From: Opitutaceae bacterium UBA4094 | Lineage (GTDB): Bacteria > Verrucomicrobiota > Verrucomicrobiia > Opitutales > Opitutaceae | NCBI GenBank assembly: GCA_002382525.1 | Contig: DFYA01000274.1 | Location: 937-8,801 of the forward strand | DNA length: 7,865 bases | Direction of reading: 5' to 3' | Shown here: in pieces, positions 1 to 5,811 of the stretch | How the letters are laid out: every line of letters begins with the position of its first letter | How positions within the stretch are numbered: the stretch's first letter is position 1 | Made by a program: the position numbers and the translations under genes | Notes under the pieces: model-generated | What the model was told of the DNA's origin: nothing | The model's input: only the letters and a program-made list of their open reading frames with translations | The model's database searches: none

Positions 1-918
1 GATCGTGATAGCCGCCTTGGATGCCGCCAATTCCGGTCGCTCATGCACCAGGTCGCGCACCAATACATCCACGTCCACCAGGGTGGTTTTCATTGGCACG
101 CGGATCACCTGGCTAAGGCTGAGCACGTCTTGAATCAGGCTGTCCATACGCGCCGCCGCTTTCACCACGCGACTCAACAACTCCATCGCGTCCGGCCCCA
201 CCTCCTCTTGCGGCATTTCGAGCGCCATCTGGGTAAACCCCTGGATCGCCCGGATCGGCGCCCGCAGATCGTGCGCCAAGCTGTAAGAGAACGCCTCCAA
301 CTCGCCCATCGATGAGCGCAACTGGGTCGTGCGCTCCGCGACCGTCGCTTCCAACGACTCGGCATGCACCCGTAGTTCCGCCTTTGCCTCCTCCAACGAC
401 CGCGCCACCTGACTCCGTTCCTTCACTTCCTCGACCAACCGCACGTTTAATTTTTCCGCCTTTTCCCGGAGTTCATGTTCACGCAACGCCGCCAAGAGCA
501 ACGCTTCGTTCATCTCCGCCGCGTTTCGATGGAAGTGTAGTGACTGGGTCATCTGGATGATTACCCGCTCCGGACGCGCTTCCGCATCCAACGCCGGCCA
601 CATTGCATACACCCAATAAACACCGTCCGTATTCGGGTCCTCCGGAAGTATCCGAGCCTCAAACTCGCCGGTCTCATAGACCTTTTTGAGCAGCGGCACA
701 CAACACTCGCCATTCGACACGATCTCCGCGAAGCGCCGTCCCACCAATTCGTCCCGTCGACGTTGAACGAGGCGGCAAAACGCGCTGTTCACAAAACACA
801 CCTGATGCTCGGGTCCCTCGACCTCGACCATCGGGAGCGGCGCATGCTCGATGATCGGCGCCGCCCGGCTCCGTAACTCCGGCAAGTTCGACCGTCCTGA
901 ATTTTCTTCGGCGCTCAT
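1..918 (-). CDS. PAS-domain sensor histidine kinase, 3' end beyond window
   Basis: The frame is open from an ATG at 918 to the window edge, giving 306 visible residues. Residues about 20-125 look like a PAS sensor domain, with the fragment VCFVNSAFCRL and a later YWVYAMWPAL strand. Residues about 130-206 are charged and heptad-like, probably a coiled-coil linker. The HisKA dimerisation helix follows, with the H-box FSYSLAHDLRAPIRAI, so His216 (codon 271-273) is the expected phosphorylated histidine. This H-box style is typical of phytochrome-type kinases. The HATPase domain with its N and G boxes must lie left of position 1. No transmembrane segment is visible, so the protein is probably cytoplasmic. 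It starts 9 nt after the stop of the KaiC-like gene, which implies co-transcription, and its likely partner is the receiver protein at 2971-3486. The ATG has only a weak purine-rich leader. The assignment as a histidine kinase is firm; the signal sensed is unknown. Confidence 0.92.
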   Translation of the reverse strand, partial: MSAEENSGRSNLPELRSRAAPIIEHAPLPMVEVEGPEHQVCFVNSAFCRLVQRRRDELVGRRFAEIVSNGECCVPLLKKVYETGEFEARILPEDPNTDGVYWVYAMWPALDAEARPERVIIQMTQSLHFHRNAAEMNEALLLAALREHELREKAEKLNVRLVEEVKERSQVARSLEEAKAELRVHAESLEATVAERTTQLRSSMGELEAFSYSLAHDLRAPIRAIQGFTQMALEMPQEEVGPDAMELLSRVVKAAARMDSLIQDVLSLSQVIRVPMKTTLVDVDVLVRDLVHERPELAASKAAITI

Positions 919-927
919 GATCTTCTA

Positions 928-2472
928 CTAGGCGAGCGCCTTGGGCTCCGGCGCGGTTTCTTTGATACTCCCCGCGAGTCGCGGCTGACCCGTGGTCAGG
1001 TGCGTGTAGTTGGTGCTGCGTGGACTGATCACGACCAGCCCCTTGTCGGTGATCATGTATTCGCGGATGTCTTTGCTGTGGTTACCGCCGCGCATTTTGA
1101 CGATGACGAGGATCTTCCTGAGTTGCCCGTCGATCTCTACGTAACGGAGCCGGATGATGTCGTCCGTCAAGAACGAGATCGCGTAGCGGCTGAATTGAAA
1201 CGAATCGAACGCGTCCTCGGTTTCGACCGTGCTGATGATCGTCACGCCCGCGCTCGTGAGCGCCGCGATCATGCGGTAAAGCGATTCACGGAAATCCGTG
1301 CGGAATCCCGGGGCCAGCGCCATTTCGAAGCCCACCAGTGAATCGATCACCATACGCCGCGCGCCCGTTCGCCGCACCGCGTCGAGGATCTCCTGCATGG
1401 TCTCGTCCACCGAAAGATCCAGCGGACGTAGGTAAAGCAGCTCCAGCAGCCCGGCGTCCACCGCCCTTTGCAAGTCCATGCCCAGTCCGGCCGCGCGAAC
1501 CGTGTATTTCTTCGGGCGCTCCTCGAAGATCACGATGATCCCGCCCTCGCCCTTGACCAGGCCCGCGCTGATGAACTGCGTCGCGACCACCGACTTGCCC
1601 GTGCCGGTCGGCCCCGCGATCAACACGCTGTCGCCTTCCGGAATCCCGCCGCCCATCAACGTATCCAATTCCGGGATACCGATCGACAACCGTCGGTGGC
1701 CGTGCGGGTGCTCGATTTTGCCCGCCAAACCGAGCGTCCGCGAAAACGCCTGCAACCCGTAGTTGCCGATGCGGAAGGTGTGCAACCCCGGCACCGAGGC
1801 CTGCCCGCGCAGCTTCATGATCTGCAGTTTCCGCACGACCGAGTTGCGCTCCGCCGATTGGGACAACCAGAAAAGCCCGTCCGCCACCGTGAACACCGGG
1901 TTGTCGCGCAGTTCGCCTTCCGTGTATTCGCCGATGAGGAACGTCGTCGCCTGATAACTCGTCAGCAACATCGCCAGCCGCTGCACGAACGATTGCAGCT
2001 CCATCTCCGCCACGCCGCCGCTGGGCATCTTGCGCAACACCGTGCGGAACGAATCCACCACGACCACGCCCGGGCTGCATTGCTCGACCTGACGGGCGAT
2101 CTCCGTCAGCACCGCATCGAGGTTCTGCTCCACCACGATCTCGCTCAGGTTCACGAAACGGATCGCGTTGTTCAGCTTGGCCTCGTCGAAGAACGTATAC
2201 TGCTGCTGATAACGCAGCATCTTGATCGCGGGCTCGCCGAGCACCGTGAAGTAGAGCGCGGGCCGCTCGGGCGTCGCGTTGGCGAAAACGAACTGGTGCG
2301 CGAGGGTGGTTTTGCCGCAGCCGGGCGAACCGGCGACGATGTTGAAGGAAAACTCGGGCAGGCCTCCGCCCAGGATTTCGTCGAGCCCACGCACGCCGGT
2401 CGGGAGCTGGCGGATGGTGACTTTGCCGGCCGTTTGGGCGGCGGTGGTATCGGCGTTGGTTGGTGTTTTCAT
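928..2472 (-). CDS. KaiC-like two-domain RecA-family ATPase
   Basis: The 514-residue protein has two tandem KaiC/RecA domains and is close in length to cyanobacterial KaiC (519). Domain 1 covers about 18-250, with Walker A GSPGCGKT at 48-55 and a Walker B-like VVVVDS at 136-141. Domain 2 covers about 258-485, with Walker A GPTGTGKS at 287-294, the glutamate pair E317-E318 in FEERP, and Walker B-like MVIDS at 374-378. The ending RYVEIDGQLRK...KMRGGNHSKDIREYMITDKG closely follows the KaiC CII end. Against KaiC aligned by eye, the CI glutamate pair is replaced by L78-G79, and the CII phosphosite pair becomes S433-F434. The start is the ATG at 2472, because the two-domain homology begins just after it. 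The open frame continues upstream to 2700, but that part overlaps the neighbouring gene and looks like a shadow. The gene overlaps the upstream small gene by 4 nt (ATGA), which suggests translational coupling. KaiC-family proteins outside cyanobacteria often act as signalling ATPases, not proven clocks. A kinase-regulating role here is inferred from the neighbours. Confidence 0.93.
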   Translation of the reverse strand: MKTPTNADTTAAQTAGKVTIRQLPTGVRGLDEILGGGLPEFSFNIVAGSPGCGKTTLAHQFVFANATPERPALYFTVLGEPAIKMLRYQQQYTFFDEAKLNNAIRFVNLSEIVVEQNLDAVLTEIARQVEQCSPGVVVVDSFRTVLRKMPSGGVAEMELQSFVQRLAMLLTSYQATTFLIGEYTEGELRDNPVFTVADGLFWLSQSAERNSVVRKLQIMKLRGQASVPGLHTFRIGNYGLQAFSRTLGLAGKIEHPHGHRRLSIGIPELDTLMGGGIPEGDSVLIAGPTGTGKSVVATQFISAGLVKGEGGIIVIFEERPKKYTVRAAGLGMDLQRAVDAGLLELLYLRPLDLSVDETMQEILDAVRRTGARRMVIDSLVGFEMALAPGFRTDFRESLYRMIAALTSAGVTIISTVETEDAFDSFQFSRYAISFLTDDIIRLRYVEIDGQLRKILVIVKMRGGNHSKDIREYMITDKGLVVISPRSTNYTHLTTGQPRLAGSIKETAPEPKALA

Positions 2473-2885
2473 GACTGATCTTTCAATTCGTTTTCCGGCT
2501 CCCCGAAGGCCGCCTTCGGCCAGACATCCTGCACAAGGCGCAACGTTAAGGTCTTGCCCACAAAAGTGATTAACAGACCGAGCAGGCTCCCGATCAGCAC
2601 CACGCCGCCGCGCGCCGCCTCTTCCTGCCCCAATCGAGACTCGAGTTCGATCGGCAGCTCCAGGGAGCCATCCGCGCCGAGTTGCAACTCCGCCAGCCAA
2701 GGCGCCTCCGCCCGCCCCAGCACCAGCGCCCGGGCCAACACCGAGCGAAAACCCACCACGCCGGTCAGCACCGACAGCGACCGTCGCAGCTTGTCACACA
2801 CACGAAACGCTGCCTGCGCCCGCGTGTCCGTCACACGCTCCGCCATAAACTCTTGGGCGATGATGTGGTGGGTGAGGGTTAGCAT
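2469..2885 (-). CDS. Small single-helix membrane protein of unknown family
   Basis: I do not recognise this 138-residue protein. Its first half (about 1-60) is helical-looking and rich in Arg and Ala. The middle (60-90) is acidic and contains LPIELESRLGQEEA. Residues about 93-110 (GGVVLIGSLLGLLITFVG) form one plausible transmembrane helix. A conserved-looking tail, LRLVQDVWP, follows. The TGA stop at 2469-2471 overlaps the ATG of the KaiC-like gene, so the two are very probably translated together, which supports it being a real gene. The start is uncertain. I chose the ATG at 2885, although the AGGA before it is only 2 nt away. The frame stays open upstream to a TTG at 2945, which would add 20 residues rich in Arg and give 158 aa. 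The position between receiver and ATPase suggests a membrane anchor or accessory protein for the signalling module; this is inference. Confidence 0.75.
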   Translation of the reverse strand: MLTLTHHIIAQEFMAERVTDTRAQAAFRVCDKLRRSLSVLTGVVGFRSVLARALVLGRAEAPWLAELQLGADGSLELPIELESRLGQEEAARGGVVLIGSLLGLLITFVGKTLTLRLVQDVWPKAAFGEPENELKDQS

Positions 2886-2970
2886 TGTCCTGTCGGCATC
2901 GCTCAAAGCCCTCGACGGTTTGTCGTGCCGCCGTCGTCGGGCCAAATGGTTTTGTCGGAGGGAAGGGTCT

Positions 2971-3486
2971 TCAAGCGCGCGTGTGCAGAGAAAATCTCTC
3001 GCCCAATTTATGGCTGCTGTCCGTGGTCACTTGTTTGCCGTTCACATCGACCGCCGGCGCTTCGCAGAGCATCCAGTAATCGTGAAGCACCTTCACCAAC
3101 GTGCGCAGTTCGCCGGGAGCGCTGGGTTTCACATGGTAGGAACTCGCGCCGAGAAAATACGCCTTCTTGATGTCGTCGTTATCATGGGAGCCCGAAAGAA
3201 TCACCGTCGGCACGATCGCGGAGTCGGGGTTTTTTTTGAGGTGTTCGAGCACCGCGAAACCATCGATGCCGGGCATCTTTAAGTCCGTGAGCACAAAGTC
3301 GGGATACGGGTAAACGGCTCGGTCGGCATACTTGCCCTCGCCCTTTAGATACGCGACGGCCTCATGACCGCCGTCCACCGTTTGGACGTTGGAGGTGACA
3401 CCCACCGCCTTAAACGCGGCTTGGATCAGCCAGAGATCGTTCGGATCGTCGTCCACCACCAGAATTGTAGGATTGGTCTTTTTCAT
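2971..3486 (-). CDS. Rcp1-like single-domain response regulator
   Basis: The 171-residue protein is a receiver (REC) domain with a short tail and no DNA-binding output domain. The acidic cluster D12-D13-D14 binds Mg2+, D68 in LTDLKMPGIDG is the phosphate acceptor, S98 in ILSGS is the switch residue and K120 in HVKPS is the invariant lysine. The insertion KGEGKYADRAVYPYP before the acceptor strand and the YWML ending are typical of Rcp1-type receivers, which pair with phytochrome-like kinases. The tail after about residue 143 is polar and unrecognised. The start is the ATG at 3486, giving the usual MKKTNPTILVVDDD opening. An in-frame start at 3543 would add 19 residues across a perfect inverted repeat and is less likely. 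It is the first gene of the four-gene operon. It probably receives phosphate from the PAS kinase and passes it on by protein contact, since no output domain is present. Confidence 0.93.
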   Translation of the reverse strand: MKKTNPTILVVDDDPNDLWLIQAAFKAVGVTSNVQTVDGGHEAVAYLKGEGKYADRAVYPYPDFVLTDLKMPGIDGFAVLEHLKKNPDSAIVPTVILSGSHDNDDIKKAYFLGASSYHVKPSAPGELRTLVKVLHDYWMLCEAPAVDVNGKQVTTDSSHKLGERFSLHTRA

Positions 3487-3507
3487 AATCCGGAGCGGGG
3501 TCAAACG

Positions 3508-3533
3508 AGCAGGACGGCCCGCAGTGTCCTGCT
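3508..3533 (-). promoter_or_regulatory. Perfect 8-bp inverted repeat in the leader of the response-regulator operon
   Basis: The arms AGCAGGAC (3508-3515) and GTCCTGCT (3526-3533) are exact complements around a 10-nt loop. The element ends 22 nt upstream of the response-regulator ATG on the minus strand. It could be a hairpin in the 5' untranslated RNA or a dimeric operator. It has no T-run on either side, so it is not a standard terminator. Confidence 0.45.
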
Positions 3534-3540
3534 TAAAAAG

Positions 3541-3605
3541 CAATCAAGCAAGGGATGAACTGATTTATTTAATTCCTGATAAAAAACAACCTAAGTCCAT
3601 ATAAG
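3541..3605 (-). promoter_or_regulatory. Probable promoter region of the RR-KaiC-HK operon
   Basis: This is the most AT-rich stretch of the window, and it sits 55-120 nt upstream of the first gene of the operon. On the minus strand it includes TTGTTTTTTATCAGG followed by AATTAAATAAATCAG. I could not fit a good -35/-10 pair with standard spacing, so the exact promoter is not assigned. The call rests on base composition and position. Confidence 0.3.
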
Positions 3606-3646
3606 CAAAATCCATGCAGATCCTCGCGCGCCCCATGTGCGATTTA

Positions 3647-3667
3647 GGCGTCCGCACCGTGGACGCC
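3647..3667. repeat. Perfect 7-bp inverted repeat, GGCGTCC/GGACGCC
   Basis: GGCGTCC (3647-3653) and GGACGCC (3661-3667) are exact complements around a 7-nt loop. The GGACGCC core recurs in the hairpin at 4572-4586, so both may belong to one dispersed family. Confidence 0.45.
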
Positions 3668-3767
3668 AGCGGAACATCCCCCATGCCAACGGCGAGGGCA
3701 TTCGCCCTTGTAGTTGAATGTTCACTACACCCGCGTTTCCACTCGCGTTCAAAGCCACAACGCAAAA

Positions 3768-3824
3768 GACCGCCGCGACGGCGCAAAGCCGGGATTTCCG
3801 TGCATTGCGCGTATCGCGGCGGTC
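3768..3824. repeat. 57-nt imperfect palindrome, MITE- or REP-like hairpin
   Basis: The outer arms GACCGCCGCGA (3768-3778) and TCGCGGCGGTC (3814-3824) are perfect 11-bp complements. Inside them GCGCAA (3781-3786) pairs with TTGCGC (3805-3810). Nearer the centre, CGG pairs with CCG around GATTT, flanked by a GC/GC pair. The whole folds into one long stem with small bulges. No gene or T-tract is linked to it. It is most likely a dispersed palindromic element or a structured RNA. Confidence 0.5.
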
Positions 3825-3837
3825 AGTTGCAGAACGG

Positions 3838-3854
3838 CGTTCGGCAGACGAACG
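3838..3854 (-). terminator. Weak candidate terminator hairpin after the methyltransferase gene
   Basis: CGTTCG (3838-3843) and CGAACG (3849-3854) form a perfect 6-bp stem with a 5-nt loop, 17 nt past the methyltransferase stop on the minus strand. No U-rich tail follows, so an intrinsic terminator is doubtful. Together with the 57-nt palindrome behind it, it could still slow or end transcription. Confidence 0.2.
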
Positions 3855-3870
3855 GCGTGTGCTTGTGGCG

Positions 3871-4542
3871 TTACGACGTCGGCATCGTGCTGCGGTAGAA
3901 GTGCACCGGGAACTTGACGCGGCTCCACGTGCCGGGATTCCAGGCATCATAGAGCTGCATCCAGGGCTTGGCCGCGATCAGCGGGCTCAGCATGGGGTTT
4001 CCGTAAACGATGCGGAACTCGCGGGGCTTGCGCTTCAGCGAATCCTCGATGCGCGCCAGCACGACGTTGAGCGTCTCGCCGCCGAACGGATGGAACATGA
4101 TGATCACGGTCGTATCGTCGTAGTTAAAATCGGTCGCGGACTGACAAACGAAACGCACCGGCGCCCGGGCCTCGCGCAGCGTGGCGCAGTTTGCCACCGA
4201 CACCGCGTGCAAGGGCGGATCGATCTCCACGCCGATGGATTCCTTGATCGGATACTGCGCGGCGATGAAATTCGGACGGCCTTTGCCCGAGCCGAGATCT
4301 ACCACGACATCCTTCTTATCCAGGCCGAGCGCATCGAAGATCTTGTAGTAAGTATAGTAGGCGAGGCAGCCGTAGTGGCTCGCGTCGGGGTGCGGGCTGC
4401 CCGCGCCGCCGGTCGTCTTGATGCCAAGACGTTTCTCATGGAAGGAGTCGATCGCGCGGTTGAGCAACGTCGTGCAATAACGCGGGAAGAACGGAGGAAA
4501 CGTGAACCGATATTCGGGCGAGAGCGGGATGGCTTGTGACAT
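3871..4542 (-). CDS. Class I SAM-dependent methyltransferase, substrate unknown
   Basis: The 223-residue protein has a Rossmann-type SAM-binding core. Motif I is VVVDLGSGKGR at 79-89, and the acidic end of strand 2 is E106 in IGVEID, which normally holds the ribose of SAM. The motif-IV region reads VIIMFHPFGGETL at 146-158, in place of the NPPY of DNA or N5-glutamine methyltransferases. Before the core, the N-terminal part (about 1-75) is rich in aromatic residues and has HYGCLAYYTYYKIFDAL, probably a substrate or SAM lid. The overall look is of the small DOT1/rRNA-like class I group seen in many bacterial genomes, but the substrate cannot be told. The ATG at 4542 has an A-rich leader and no Shine-Dalgarno sequence. 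The gene stands alone, divergent from the GH130 gene, and is separated from the signalling operon by 384 nt. Confidence 0.85.
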   Translation of the reverse strand: MSQAIPLSPEYRFTFPPFFPRYCTTLLNRAIDSFHEKRLGIKTTGGAGSPHPDASHYGCLAYYTYYKIFDALGLDKKDVVVDLGSGKGRPNFIAAQYPIKESIGVEIDPPLHAVSVANCATLREARAPVRFVCQSATDFNYDDTTVIIMFHPFGGETLNVVLARIEDSLKRKPREFRIVYGNPMLSPLIAAKPWMQLYDAWNPGTWSRVKFPVHFYRSTMPTS

Positions 4543-4571
4543 GACTGGTTTATTTTTCGTGGTTTTGGTTT

Positions 4572-4586
4572 CCGGGGACGCCCCGG
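4572..4586. repeat. Perfect 6-bp GC hairpin in the divergent spacer
   Basis: CCGGGG (4572-4577) and CCCCGG (4581-4586) pair around ACG. It lies 30 nt upstream of the methyltransferase ATG, so it could form in that gene's leader RNA. It shares the GGACGCC-type core with the inverted repeat at 3647-3667. Confidence 0.4.
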
Positions 4587-4685
4587 CCTGATTGGAGAAG
4601 CCCTAATTTAGTCCGCCGCCCCCGATGCAGACAGTGGGTCCAGACCCCAAGTTGGCCCTCCTATCCGCCCACCCTCATACTAAAC

Positions 4686-4699
4686 ATGAACGTGTTCAT
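4686..4699 (+). promoter_or_regulatory. Operator-like palindrome upstream of the GH130 gene
   Basis: ATGAAC and GTTCAT are perfect inverted half-sites around GT, 90 nt before the GH130 start. Short even palindromes of this size are typical of LacI- or GntR-type repressor sites, which often control sugar genes. No regulator gene is in the window, so the link is inferred from shape and position only. Confidence 0.35.
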
Positions 4700-4749
4700 A
4701 CCGCCCCCCATTGCCACCCCGACCACCCGCGCCATTCTTATCTCCGATT

Positions 4750-4784
4750 TCAGGTTTCAGGTCTCAACCCTCAGGTCTCCCTCT
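4750..4784 (+). repeat. Degenerate 7-nt tandem repeat before the GH130 start
   Basis: The heptads TCAGGTT, TCAGGTC, TCAACCC, TCAGGTC and TCCCTCT follow each other without gaps, ending 5 nt before the ATG. TCAGGTCTC occurs exactly twice (4757 and 4771). The stretch occupies the place where a ribosome-binding site would be, and no proper Shine-Dalgarno sequence is present. Confidence 0.4.
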
Positions 4785-4789
4785 CCCCC

Positions 4790-5788
4790 ATGCTTACCCG
4801 CCATCCTGCCAATCCTATTTTAAAACACACCGACGTGCCGTTCCCGGCCACCACGGTGTTCAACGCCGGCGTCGCCAAATTCGAAGGCCGCTATGTCATG
4901 CTCTTCCGCAACGACTACGGCACCTGGGGCGTGCCCAAGTTCGACGGCACCAACCTCGGCTTCGCCGAAAGCGTGGACGGCATCAAGTGGACCGTCCGCC
5001 CCAAGCCCGTGCTCGACGAGCAACGCGCGCGCGCCGCCATGCGCCACCTGATCCCATCCCGTTTCGGCGACGACTTCATCCGCCGGGTTTACGATCCGCG
5101 CATCACCATCATCGAAGGCAAAGCCTACCTGTGCTTCGCCGCCGATACCGCGCATGGCGTCTGCGGCGTCATGGCGACGACCGAGGATTTCGAGACGTTC
5201 CACTTCACCGGACTCTCCGCGCCGGAGAACCGCAACATGGTGCTCTTCCCCGAAAAAATCGGCGGCGACTTCGTGCGTCTCGAACGTCCGTTCCCGATGT
5301 ATCTACGCGGCGGCGCCGAGGATTTCCCGACATGGATCAGCCGCTCCAAAGACCTTTCGCGCTGGGGCGAATGCCGCCCGGTGCTCGGCCCCAAGGACCT
5401 CCCTTACGCCAACAGCAAGATTGGCCCCGCCGCGCCGCCGATCCGCACCAAGGCCGGCTGGCTCACGCCGCTGCACGCGGTCAACAAGGATCCTGAAAAA
5501 CGCCTGCTCGGCTGGGAACCCAACGGTTGGTTCAAGACCTACTACGCCGGCCTCGCCCTCCTTGATCTCGAAGATCCGTCGAAGGTCCTCGGTCTCATGC
5601 GTGAGCCATTGCTCACGCCGGAGGCGGACTACGAGGTCGACGGTTTCCGCGGCAGCGTGATCTTCCCGTGCGGCTTTACCTTGGAAGACAACGGCGAGGC
5701 GCGCCTCTACTACGGCGCCGCCGACACGGTGATTGCGATGGCCTCGGCCAACGTGGACGACCTCATCGCCGCGTGTAAACCGCTCTAA
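4790..5788 (+). CDS. GH130 family glycoside phosphorylase, probably mannoside-specific
   Basis: The 332-residue protein fits the five-bladed beta-propeller of glycoside hydrolase family 130, whose members mostly cleave beta-mannosides with phosphate to give mannose 1-phosphate. Family signatures appear in order: FNAGVAKFEGRYVMLFR (24-40), LGFAESVDGIKW (56-67), VYDPRIT (100-106) with D102 as the expected catalytic acid, RNMVLFPEKI (148-157), RLERP (163-167), ISRSKDLSRWG (183-193), KIGPAAPPIRTKAGWLTPLHAV (from 210) and YYGAAD (307-312). R163, R166, K210 and H229 stand where phosphorylases keep basic residues for phosphate, so phosphorolysis is favoured over hydrolysis. No signal peptide is seen, so it acts in the cytoplasm. 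The ATG at 4790 is chosen because the family fold starts at once; the in-frame ATG at 4625 would add 55 residues of low-complexity sequence. No transporter or other sugar gene adjoins it, so the exact substrate is open. Confidence 0.9.
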   Translation: MLTRHPANPILKHTDVPFPATTVFNAGVAKFEGRYVMLFRNDYGTWGVPKFDGTNLGFAESVDGIKWTVRPKPVLDEQRARAAMRHLIPSRFGDDFIRRVYDPRITIIEGKAYLCFAADTAHGVCGVMATTEDFETFHFTGLSAPENRNMVLFPEKIGGDFVRLERPFPMYLRGGAEDFPTWISRSKDLSRWGECRPVLGPKDLPYANSKIGPAAPPIRTKAGWLTPLHAVNKDPEKRLLGWEPNGWFKTYYAGLALLDLEDPSKVLGLMREPLLTPEADYEVDGFRGSVIFPCGFTLEDNGEARLYYGAADTVIAMASANVDDLIAACKPL

Positions 5789-5811
5789 ACGCGGCGCGCG
5801 CCAACTCCGAC

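Larger units (their letters stand above)
3487..3870. other. 384-nt non-coding spacer rich in hairpins
   Basis: This stretch lies between the methyltransferase stop and the response-regulator start, both genes being on the minus strand. Short open frames cross it on both strands, but none has a recognisable domain and the longer ones run into neighbouring genes in antisense. It holds the AT-rich probable promoter of the signalling operon and at least five inverted repeats (3508-3533, 3647-3667, 3695-3708, 3768-3824, 3838-3854). The density of perfect or near-perfect palindromes is far above what a random spacer would be expected to show, so part of it may be a dispersed repeat element. Confidence 0.7.

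Noticed and set aside
928..2472. True circadian clock KaiC
   Set aside because: No kaiA or kaiB is in the window and the key catalytic and phosphosite residues differ, so a clock function and the symbol kaiC are not supported.
1468..2478. 336-codon open frame on the plus strand opposite the KaiC-like gene
   Set aside because: It lies wholly antisense to two well-formed ATPase domains, is His/Arg-rich and has no recognisable motif.
2473..2700. N-terminal extension of the KaiC-like protein by 76 residues
   Set aside because: The extension is low-complexity, overlaps the membrane-protein gene in another frame, and is not part of the KaiC fold. The ATG at 2472 with its ATGA overlap is better.
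3709..3729. Inverted repeat TGTAGT/ACTACA with a 9-nt loop
   Set aside because: Only six base pairs in a spacer crowded with palindromes, with no gene start close by; it is too weak to call a site.
3614..3898. 94-codon plus-strand frame in the spacer
   Set aside because: It has no ribosome-binding site or domain, passes through several hairpins and ends inside the methyltransferase gene in antisense.
3718..4539. 273-codon plus-strand frame across the spacer and methyltransferase
   Set aside because: It is a shadow of the methyltransferase, which has clear SAM-binding motifs; the spacer part crosses the 57-nt palindrome.
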